From positions 6,115,501-6,179,500 of the forward strand of contig CM034411.1 in assembly GCA_019925095.2 (NCBI GenBank): DNA of 64,000 bases, written 5' to 3'. The DNA comes from Dendrolimus kikuchii (lineage: Eukaryota > Arthropoda > Insecta > Lepidoptera > Lasiocampidae). Shown here in pieces: positions 14,101-25,800 of the stretch. How positions within the stretch are numbered: position 1 is the stretch's first letter; every line of letters begins with the position of its first letter. The notes below the pieces were generated by a model. The model was not told the DNA's origin. It ran no database searches and saw nothing but the letters and a program-made list of their open reading frames with translations. Position numbers and translations under genes: made by a program.

Positions 14101-17100
14101 CTAGACTATCCCCTATTTATCCCTTTCCTACTATCTCATCCGCTCTATTCCCACCCTAAAGCCTGCCAACGCGTAAGCTTCTCCCTGGGTGTTGCTGAAG
14201 TCTACATCTAAATAACGGTAGCCACTTTCCATTACGTGGGTCGTCAGCCTGTTTGCCAGCTTCACAATTTAAAAATTATCTTTCACAGAACGAAATATTA
14301 GCAGCTATACTTCAGAACATTCTGAAACTCAAGAAACCGGTAGTTCTGGTGACTGCGAAGAACGATGAAGCCTGTGAGCAAGGTGTGAGGGAAGCGGAGA
14401 GACTTGTGCAACGCAAGGAGTTCAAAGGCAGCATACCTATTGTGGAAACATCAAGCCATGATAATGTCAATGTTGATCAAGCTTTCTTCTTGTTGGCGCA
14501 AATGGTTGATAAGGCCAAAGCCAGGATCAAGGTACGATTTTAAGTCTTTCATATAACAATAAAACACATATTAGTATTAACTAGTTTATTCTAATAATTT
14601 TAAACTATACCTGAATGTTTTCAGTAATTTTTATAATATCCTTCAAATCACTACACGAGGAGGGTACACTTGTTACTACAATAATGGAAATAATATATAC
14701 TTATTTATTTAAATAAAAAACGTGCGTCTCGAGACGCCCAACAGCAGTGATAACTTAAACTAATTTTAAGTTGAACTATTCAATATTGAAATTGTTTAAC
14801 TTGAGAAAAGCTTAGGTTATTATTTAAATTTTGTGTATATTAATATGATAATGTAAGGAAAGGTTATTTATTAAGATTTTTTTTTATTGATTAAATAATA
14901 TATTTTATTCTTAGTTACAATTCTTGAATTTGTACATTAGAATTTTGTGTATGTACGTTATTAGTATCATTATTTAATCTAATTACCGAAATACGGCTAG
15001 CGCTCTGGGTTAGAGTGAGAGAGGAGGAGCCTGCCCACCGCTGCCGCATGCATGAGAGAAAGGGAAGCCAGACAGACTGGCGCCGTAATGCGTTACGTAA
15101 CGAAGCGGTTTACCCTCCCATAAGAAGTTATCACTACAAAATACTCATTAAAAATCATGCCTATGACTTAATGAAAAAAAATAACAAAAATAAACTGACT
15201 AACTAAAAAGCAAAAAATAAATATTTTCTACAACATCTTGAAGTTTGTGCCTTTTGTAATTTTGTTGTTATGTTTTACTTGGCACCGACGTCAAGATGTT
15301 GTAAAAATATTTGTTTTTTGCTTTTTAATTTGAAGTCCGTTTTGTTATTCTTAGGTATGATTTCCACCAAACGGCTCGCATCGCATAGGTACGGATTTTA
15401 CAATCTTTAAATGATATCATAATGTGTACACAGTATTTAAAGTCTATATTACCAAGCCGCGCACAGTAGTTTGACCACGGGCGTCTTCCGCGACATGCGA
15501 TCTTCGCCGAAAGTATGCTGCGTCCGCGTTCGGCTCCGTTCGCCTGTCGTCGTATCCGATCGGTTTTTTCGGCTGTCGTCGTGTATAGGCCCATTAAATT
15601 AGAAAACGGCAACATGGTAGGAATGAAACTATTTGACTAGACGCAAAAACGGATACGTTCGCAAGCGACGGTACGACGCTGATCGTATGCGTCGACATCC
15701 TCTCGAACGCGATCGGCTGTCAAGAAGACATGAAAATTTTACTAATGTTACTGAATTAAATTTAATCATATAATATAATATTTAATAAATCTGATTTCAC
15801 GTTGAAACAAAAGCTATTGTATAGAGTAAAGGAGCCGCTATTGCGCTCCTTGTTTTGCTATCGAGCTCTGCGTCGGCCATAACACGGACGTAGGGACTTT
15901 GAGAACGCTGGCGCCGCGAGCGATGCATGCTATTTGGTGGTGTCTAAGACCCTGCGGCATTGTGCACTGCACACCCTACACTAGAGATAAAGCCAGCACT
16001 GCGTATATGACGACTACATATAGGATTCTTTTTTTGCCAAAAAGGCCATGGAACTCTAGAAATAATTTTTTTTATCCATAATGTCTACGGAACTTTATAA
16101 AAATGATACAAGTAAGATAGTAGTGTTTCGAAATGACTTTCGGCAAACAACTCTTGAAATGTTTACTCCAACTATGTTATATATATATATATCTATGCTG
16201 ATAAATAAAATTGAAGTGTCTGTTTGTAATGTCTAAATAAAAATGTGTTAATCAGGGGGGACAATTCGGACCAGGAGATCCCGTAAATGTAGTTTTTGGA
16301 ATTTTTGTCTGTCTGTCTGGATGTTCCGGCTAATCTTTGAAAAGGCTGGAACACTTGGAAACAATTTTGACGGGACTTACACTGGTAGATAGCTAATATT
16401 ATAAGGAGTAACTTTAATAAAACTACGTTTTAACGGTTTTAAGCGCGGTGATTTATTTGATTTTTATTATACCGACGTTTCGGTTACTTTTAAGTAGCCA
16501 TGATCACGGAGAACTTTTTATTCTGTATACTAGTCGCGAAAACTTAGGAAAATATTATAAGAAAATATTAGGTTACTTTTTATTTTATATTATCACCATA
16601 TCTTGTATATGTATATAACTTATGTGTATATTTGTATATATAGTATAGTTATATATTTATTATTAAAATGTAAGTAATCGTACAATAATTATGTATACCA
16701 CCGTCGCCACTCCTAATCAGAATATTCTTGTCACGGGTTGTCTGGAAGAGATCGCTTTTTAGCGATAAGACCGCCCTTTGTACCCAACTAGACTAATACT
16801 AGTTCGTAAGTTTTTCTGTAATGGTGTACAATAAAGTGTTATCGATCTATCTATTTTTTACTAAGATATGCCCGCGACTTCATTCACGCTGGACTTCAAA
16901 TTCCCGCGAGATTCACGGGACACAAATTATCGTAGCATTTAAAAAAGAATGTAAGCTATCGTTTTAGTGGAAACTTTCCGAATAAGCTATTTTTTATACA
17001 TCCGAACAACTTCGAACTCCCGGATTACCGGGATAAAAAATGTCACATTTTATTACACACAATTTGTTATCGATGAGTAAAAAAATCACACTGTAATTTG

Positions 17101-20100
17101 ATTTTTCTTAATGTTGTCGTCGGGGGGAAGACGAGCAATCTTTGTGACTGGTCTCGTTAAGCTGCCATCCTTGGTGCTGAGTTCTACGACTCGGACGACG
17201 TCATCCTTTCCGGGCAGAATCTTCTTTATTCTTCCCATCTTCCACTGGAGTCTGGGAAGATTATCCTCCTTTATGAGTACCAGCTCACCAATCTTGGGTC
17301 GACTGGTTTCCGTAGTCCATTTAGATCGGGATTGGAGAGTGTGCAGGTAGGATTTCGACCACAAGGTCCAAAATCGCTGAGCCAACGCTTGCACTAAGCG
17401 AAAACGTCGTAGGGTTGATGGAGGAGAGGATTCATGGGAATGTTCGGGTAATGCGGTAAGTGGGCGACCTATAAGGAAATGACCAGCGGTTAGGACTTCG
17501 AAGTCTGTAGGGTCTGAAGACAGAGGGCAGAGTGGTCGAGAGTTGAGAACGGCCTCAATACGGGCTAAGAGTGTAGAAAATTCTTCAAAGGTCAGATGCT
17601 GCTCACCTAATACGCGATAGAGTAATTGCTTAGTAGATTTCACGGCTGCCTCGTGCAGACCGCCAAAAGAAGGAGCTGAGGGCGGATTGAGCAACCATGT
17701 GATCTGCTGTGTGGCTAGCTTGTGCGTAATTCTATCATCATTGGCCTTTAAGAAGTTTTGTACTTCTATGAGCTGATTTCTTGCGCCGACATAGTTTGTA
17801 CCGCAATCAGAGCGAATTAGGGTAGGGATTCCGCGCCGACTAACGAACCTTTGCAGTGCCGCAAAAAAGGCGTCCGTAGAAAGTTCCGAGACAGCCTCTA
17901 AGTGCACTGCCTTGGTGGCGAGACAAACGAAAACACAAAAGTAGCCTTTGAGAAGTTTGGCATTGCGTAGAGTACTTGATTTAATTAGGAATGGTCCGGC
18001 AAAATCCGTGGACACTTGACTAAACACCGGTTGTGGGCTGACTCGATCAGCCGGTAGGTCGGCCATAAAAGGGGGATTCGGCTGAGCTCGATGCCTAAAA
18101 CAGCGTACACATTTAAAGACACGGTGACGAATGACTCGCCTTCCAGATAAAATCCAGTATTGTTGACGGAGTAGTGCGTGTAGTGTATCTGCGCCCGGGT
18201 GGCAGTGTATAGTGTGGAAATGATCTATAATTAGGTCCACAAGGGGGCTTGAACTGGGTAAGATGAGGGGATGTTGTGTGTCATATCTAAGGGCTGAGTT
18301 GGACAAGCGCCCTCCTACTCTAAGAAGACCATCCTTGAGAAAGGGCGAGAGGCGTTGTATTCGCACTGTACATAATTTGTTAGTTTGCAGTCGGTGGATG
18401 TCTTCAGCGAACATATTTTGTTGGACTGAGCGTACCCAGTGTAAGAGCGCTTTCTTACGTTCGTCTACGGTAATGGGACCAACGATGCGAGAGTGAGAAG
18501 ATACCAAGCAATTGTGTGCAAAACGTTTAATACATGCGGTTACGCCTACAAGTGTGTCTAAGGAGCTGAATCTCGTGAGTAAATCCGTGTCTAGATCAGG
18601 AACCGCGATGTGAGCTACCATTTTTCTTGGTTTTAGACCAGGCAGTACGTGATGACCCAAAGCAGGGGGCATCGTGGGCCAGGTATCAGGTGGGGCCTTG
18701 AGCCAAGTAGGCGACCACCATAGGTCATAGGCTAAGAGTTCCTGTGCTGATATTCCCCTGCTAGCACAGTCGGCAGGGTTAAGAGCTGAGGGTACATGTC
18801 TCCAAGTAGGGTTACATGGATTGGCTGCAATGGCAGAGACTCGATTGGCCTCAAAGACCTGTAGGGATTGAGAAGGAGTTTTAAGCCAGGCGAGTACGAT
18901 AGTACTGTCTGACCAACAAAAGTGTTGCTGAATGGTAATGTGGGCAGAAAGTTGAACAGAGACGCGAGAAATGAGCAGCGAAGTGAGGTGTGCAGCTGAA
19001 AGTTCCAGCTTTGGTATAGTCTGTCGGGTTTTAATGGGGGCTACCTTGGATTTAGAAACAAGTAGTCTGACGTGTACCTGACCCGTGATATTCGTTTCAT
19101 GAAGATAGACTGCGGCTGCATATCCGGATTCGGATGCATCGGCAAAACCGTGTAGGGTGTAGGTGGAATCTTTGCTGGTGCAAATTGTTCTGGGGAGTCG
19201 AAGAGCAGAGAGTAGAGGTAAGTCTTCAAAAATGTGCTGAAATTGAAATGTGACATCATTGGGAGCCGATTCATCCCAGTCTAACTTTAGAGTCCATAGG
19301 TGCTGAATGAGCAGTTTTGCGCGGAAAATAACTGGGCTGATCCATCCACTAGGATCGTATAAACGAGCGATGGTACTGAGTATTGACCTTTTGGTAAATT
19401 TTTCCAGTGTAGGTACCGAAATGTGATATGTAAATTCGTCCGTTTGTGGTATCCATTGCATACCAAGTACCTTGATTGCATTGGAGTCGGGTACAACATC
19501 AAAATCCTTGGGTATGTCACATTGATCATCCGGGAAGCGTTCTAAAAGCTGACGAGAGTTTGAGGTCCACTTTCGCAAATGAAATCCCCCTAGGGCTAGT
19601 AACTCAATGAGTTCAGTCTGCAGAGCTATTGCCTTGTCAACTGAATCATGCCCAGTCAGAATGTCATCCACGAATATGGAGTGCGTAAGAACCTGTGCAG
19701 CCTGGGGAAAACGGTGACCTTCATCAGTGACCAGCTGTATAATAGATCGATTGGCGAGGAAGGGGCTGGGTCGTAGGCCATACGTGACAGTGGACAGGGC
19801 GTAAGTGAGCAGAGGTTGATCTGGAGAAGAGCGCCATAGAATGAGTTGGAACCGTCTGTGGTCTGGGTGAACTAGTATATTTCTAAACATCATCTGGATG
19901 TCTGTACTAAAGACCACTTTGTGAGTACGAAAATTTAGAATGATGTCAGTAATATCACGTTGGAGCGGTGGGCCAGTGTGCAGACAGTCATTAAGACTGA
20001 CACCATTAGAGCTCTTACAGCTGCCATCAAAAACCGTGCGAAGTTTTTCAGAGTTGGCTTTGAAGATGCCATGATGCGGGACGTAAAAATGGTCTTTTCC

Positions 20101-22761
20101 TTTGAATGTGCTGGGGTGACAAAGAGCCATGTGGCCCATGTCAATGTATTCCTTCATGAAGTCGATATATTTTGAGCGGAGGGTAGGATCTCTTTGGAGT
20201 TTGCGCTCCAAATTAAGGAATCGTCGTAGTGCAATAGCGTGGGTTGCACCGAGCTTAGGTGCCTTTGTAAGAAAGGGAAGGGATACTATGTATCGCCCTG
20301 TGGGATCACGTGTGGTGGTAGAACGAAAGTTCTCCTCACACTCGTCAGAGGTTGAGTTGTCCTTTGATTGCACTTCTTCGACTTCCCAGAATCTCTCCAG
20401 AGCGGAGTGTATTTCTTTATTTGAGTGTTGGGGTTGTAAACAGTCAATATTTACTAGTGCTGAATTAACTTGAGGCTCAGGCTTTGTGTAGTTTGGATTG
20501 ATAGGACCTAAAAGAGCGAAATTGAAGATCGTGCCGAAGGCTATTGGCCTGCCGGGGCCCAAAAAAATTTTGTTACCATCCAAAATTTGGCCCAAGACAT
20601 CAGAACCTAAAATCAAGTCAATAGCGGCTGGAAAACGATAAGACGAGTCTGCTAGGGGAAGCTGTGTCGAGTCGAGGAGTGGAACAACGTCAGGTAACAT
20701 TGTTAATGGTAAAAGACCTGTCAAATCTGGTAGAATGTATGCCTTTGCGCTAATTACTGGGACTTCGGTGTGAATAGGGCGGAATGTGATGGTAGTTGAA
20801 GAACTAGAGTTTTGAGTCTGTTGATTACCGACTCCTGTAATTTTTAGTTCTGTGTGCTCGACAGGCAAACGTAATTTTTGTGTCATAGTTTTAGTTAACA
20901 AGGTTAGCATGGAACCGCTGTCTAATAATGCTCTTGCCTTATGAAATACTCCAGCGTTGTCTGCTAGTTCTAGGGACACAGTGGGTAATAAAACTGGTGG
21001 ATCGTGTACTGTAATGTGCTGAGTATGTGCTGAAATATGACTGTCATTTTGGTTAGCTTTATCAGAGGAAGTAACAGGGCTGCCGGGCAAGTGATTATTA
21101 TGATAAACTTTATTATCATAGTGCTGAGTATGAAACTGGGATTTATTTTGTTTACGTGATGTAGTGGATGGTGTATATTGTAGCGATGGTATGGGTGGGT
21201 GTAGTGTAGTATTGTGTAAGTGAGTAGCAGGTAGTCATTGTTGTGAATTAATAGGTGAATTACGACGAGAAGAGTTTCTTGATTCCGTGGTTGGGCGGGT
21301 GTGTTCTTGTCCTCTTAGTTGTGGGGGCAAGAGGTGAGAATTGTCATATGTGGGTGATTCAAAGCCACTGCGATGTAAGGTGGTATGGTGTTTCTCGCTA
21401 TCACATTCTCTACACCGTCCTGTGGATCTGCACTCGTCAGAGTAATGGGGTCCTAGACACTTACGGCACCGTTCATGAGCTTGGATAAAATCCCAGCGCC
21501 CTTGCGTAGGCTGTCTTAGGTATTCACCGCAGTTCAGCAACCTGTGTCCTCTAACGTGACACCAAGGGCAGTAATAATTATTGGTCGGTGCTGGTGGGTG
21601 GGCGGAATCTTGTGCTATGGGCTCGAAATATTGTGTAGACTGTGGGTATCCTTGAGCGTACTGTACAGGGTACGCTTGACTTTGTAGAGGATATGCAGGG
21701 CGCGTTAAAGGTGGGCGGACGGAAGTAGTGGGCTGAAAACGAACGTGCCGAATTTCTGGTCTGGGTGCAGAAGCGCGTGGTTGGTACCGTGCTGAGGGAG
21801 AAGCACGTTCAGTTTGTCTGTATGTCGGGCTGAGGGGAGGGGGGGGTGGGTTATATGTCTCAGTTTCTGTGCAACGTGCATGGTCTTCTAAGAATGTGAT
21901 TACATCCTTTAAGGTGGGCAGAGTGTCTGAAGACCCATGCGTTCGTTCAAATAATGTGCGAAGCTCGCCCTTTAACTTCCGCACTACTATTGACACTAGG
22001 ACGTAGTCTGAGTCATGTAGTGGTAAGTTTAGGTTTTTAAGCGCCGATTGGGTTGAAATAAGAGGGGCTAAAAATAACTGTCTGATTTGTGAGCGGGTGG
22101 TGATGTGGGGTAACTCTAGTATCATATCTATAAACCTATCAATGAGAACTCGGCGATTTTCGTAGCGATTGGCAAGTGTTGTCATCGCTACATCGTAGTT
22201 CTCATCGGTAACCTTGAGGTGTGATACCATACTGAGAGCTTCTCCGGAGAGGCAAGAAAATAAATAGTGTAATTTAACTGCACCTGACAAATTACCGGCA
22301 GTGTCCGTAAGGCTTTTGAAAATAGTTATGAAAGATGGCCAATCCTCAAGCTTGGAAGAAAATTTGGGTAGATCTATTTTGGGCAGAACAGTAGACGTGG
22401 AGAATGTGGGCGAGCTTGGTTTGATGCTTGAGCTGATGGTGATGTTTGCCACCAAAATTTTTTCATATGCTTCTATAGCCGAGGTGTAGTAGTCAAAGTA
22501 CCATTTTTCCACTTTGTCGTCAAGGTCTTTAGAGTCCAAGATCTCATAATATACTGTATCCAACTTGCCCTTTATATCGTCCAATTTTGTAAAGCGCCCT
22601 ATGAAATCGTTTACACTATACTTTTTGTCTCCTTTTAATATAAGGTTAGCTATCTCTAATAGGAAAGTTATGTACTTATGGGTTTGCATAAAGATGGCAG
22701 ATTGCGATTTGGTAGGCATGACGATGAGAAGTGCACAATAAGAAAAGGAAAGGCAAACGAG

Positions 22762-22809
<48 letters not shown>

Positions 22810-25800
22810 TTTTTTACTAATGCTAATAAAGAACACGCAAGAAAGCAGCCAGAGAAACGTAAGAAATACGAAATAAATAAAAATGATTAGGAAAAAAAAT
22901 ATATATCAAACTGTCGTGTGCGCTGAGTCTTAATAAACACGAAGCTATATATAAGCTATAAAAGTTGCACGGCAAGCTAACCACACCGAGTGAAACGAAT
23001 ATAATATTCAATATTATTATATCGATCCGATATCACGTTTAGTGCAAGTATTCGAGAATAGGTGTGCTGAATAAAGTACAGAATACGTACTCGAGGTTAT
23101 ATTAACCTACCTACGTACCAAAAAATAGTTATCGTGTAGCAATTTGCGTAATTATCTGAGGAATGTGGAATGGGTATTCAAATATATAAGGGCAGAAGTA
23201 ATATGTTTATAAGAAAACAAAAAAGAAAAAACAAGGGCAGAAAACGGGTAAATGGGCAGATTGATAATGATTGTTTATTTAACTTTTTAGGTATGCGAAA
23301 ATTTACAATTTGGTTTGAATTAACCATAAAATGGCAAAATACGGTTGTTGCAGACTGTATAAATAGGTCGCCAGTTGGAATATCCGGCTCGAAGGACCAT
23401 ATGATCTGGCCGATTGCCAGATTTCAAGGGTGCAAGGGTAAGAGGGAATGGAGATAAATGGACTCACCCGTAATAATATGAGCTGAGTAACCGGAGCGTC
23501 TGCGATACAGGAGCAGCAGTGCGTGTTCTCTTGTTATATATCTCCCGCTTCACAACTAGATTCACTTGCCACTTATCACCAAGCTCTTGGAACCCGATTA
23601 GTATTGCAATTGGGTGGATATCTCAAATGCGCGCGCGATGCGTGAATGTCTTTACGACGGATCTAGTCGAGACCAGGGGTGGTAGCCATCCAGACGGACA
23701 AATACCCTACCACCTGGATGTGGGGTGTTTTGTCGCCTATTACAATTGAATTGAAATTGTATTCTTTCTCCGTTCCTGCACGGATAAATGCGAGAGAGAT
23801 CTGGAGAGGAATTGTCTGATGATTAATAGTTACCAATTGGTTTTCAGGGAAATGTGGTCAGCGGCAAGCAAGAGATTGTGCCACTACCCTGAATGGGTGA
23901 AATTCGTACAACAGTTCGGGAATGACGGGACTCAGGTGCTAACAATTGAATATCTATTACTAACAGTAATACTGTATTAGGAAACAAAATGTTATATTAA
24001 TGTGGTAGAGCCATGCTGTAATCGTCATCTTGATTGACAGCTCTTAGTGCCGACTCGATCGGTGTATCACCACGCTTTCACAGAATATTGGCGTGAAACG
24101 TTTTGCCTTGAGCTAATAGTGTTTCGTACGATCAGTGAGAGTTCTGATTGCTCACTTCCCCTATCCCATTTTTTCCAAAAAGCTTTGCTTGAACACTATT
24201 AATTTTTCAAAAATTTATTGTATAACATACCTGTATTTAGCAATAAAAGGAGCCTAAGATGGAAAAATATGAAGATACTAGCTGCGCCCGCGGATTCACC
24301 TGCGTGGTGATGGAAAATCGTTATTTTTTTGCATAATTCGCACTATATCTTTATAAATAATATCCTATGTGTTATTCTGATGTGTAAGCTATATTATTGT
24401 AAAGTTTCATCAAAATTAATTCAGTAGTTTTTGCGTGAAAGAGTAACAAACATACATCCATACTTCCTTACAAACTTTCACGTTTATAATATCAGTAAGG
24501 ATTTTTTTGCTAGACATGTTGCTGGGGATTTTCTTATCGCTTGTTCTCGTTAAACAGTGAAATCACGCTGCGAAAGGGTGTACATAGAATAGGAAGTAGA
24601 ATGTAATAACAAGAGTTGAAATAGGAATGTTAAGGTGACTTGGACATGTAGAGAGAATGGACGAAAGTCGAATCACAAAACAGGTATATGATATTATTGT
24701 GAATGGTAGAGTTGTTGCCGGTAGACCGAGACGAACACACCATGATCAAATATCAGAAGTGTTAAAGAGAGGTCAGGTAAAAAGCATCTCAAATAAATTT
24801 GCATGTATGAAGAGTTTAATGAAAGTAGACGAAGCGAAAGTTGTTTGTCAGGATCGGCATAAGTGGAGATCCATAGTCTGCCTACCTCCATGGGAAACAG
24901 GCGTGATATTATGTATGTATGTATGTTTACATTTTAGCTTATACTAGCTGATGCTCGCGCCTTCGTCCGCGTGTGCGGTTTTTAACTATCCCACGGGAAC
25001 TCTTGAATTTTTCGGGATCAATAATATCTTATATATTGACCAGGGATATAAGCTACCACTATACAAAATTTCATTGATATCGGTCGAGTCGTTTCGGAGA
25101 TTAGCCTGTACAAACAGACAGGCAAACAGAGAAACGAAAAATTTGAAAAACGTCTAAATTAGTTCTATTTCACTTCTTACATCCCCCTGACTCCGTTTTA
25201 AGCATTTTTTTTTCATTGTACAGAATTTCGACCTCTACAGTTTTATTATATGTATAAATGTATGATCTTCAAAAAATGTTCTCAACTTAATTTTTGAATA
25301 AAAACTTGAATCTGAATATTGTAAACCGTGATTACTCATAATATATATATAATTAATTCTTCGCCATGTGTCTCGCTATATGAAGACCAAATAAACATTT
25401 TTTCTTTCTAATTATATTTTTGTTCTTATATTAGGTTGTGTTTCGACGTCATATAAGGAGGCTGAAGGAAGAGCGTTCTGCGAAAAAATTGCGCAAACAG
25501 CTTGCTAAGTTGCCACAAGTTCTGTCCCGCTTGCAGCTGCCGACTGCGGACCTACAAGAGAAGTAATTCTTTTTGCGCAAACACTTGAATAGCTTTAGAA
25601 ATCATATAATTAAACGCCTGTACAAGTTGTACTACGTATACAAGTTTGCCATTTCACTCTTCGGTGTACACGCTCTTCGACAAGGTTTGCTCTCGATTTC
25701 CCTGGGATCTACTCATCAGATCTTGACTTGGTGAACATGGGGCCACTTCGGGAGTACACTCTTTAGAATAAAAAAAAGCAATTTGAAAATTGATCCGAAA

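Larger units (their letters stand above)
14532..23847. other. Repeat-filled intron region between exons 5 and 6
   Basis: A 9.3-kb region with two hairpin-type repeats (15207-15330 and about 15340-15720), a truncated Helitron-like element, a Penelope fragment, an SINE/LINE-type tail and the BEL/Pao element. One p190 exon must be in or missing from this region; I could not find it. Confidence 0.75.

Noticed and set aside
14253..14288. Upstream extension of exon 5 to an ATG-like start ([12 protein letters not shown])
   Set aside because: These codons lie in a repeat and before a good acceptor (TTTCACAG). The frame is open by chance.
21091..22836. Starts of gag at 22836 and pol at 21090
   Set aside because: Both rest on non-ATG codons; the gag one passes through a homopolymer. 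The ATG at 22717-22719 fits better, and pol has no separate start.
23020..23060. Possible exon with a phase-2 donor (ending GAGAAT AG|GTGTGC)
   Set aside because: The phase would fit, but no acceptor lies upstream in the open frame, and it sits in the probable LTR of the BEL/Pao element.
23508..23645. Open frame ([20 protein letters not shown]...) near exon 6, tested as the missing p190 exon
   Set aside because: No donor in the needed phase; it ends in a stop, and the resemblance to the family is weak. It may belong to the retrotransposon's flanking sequence.
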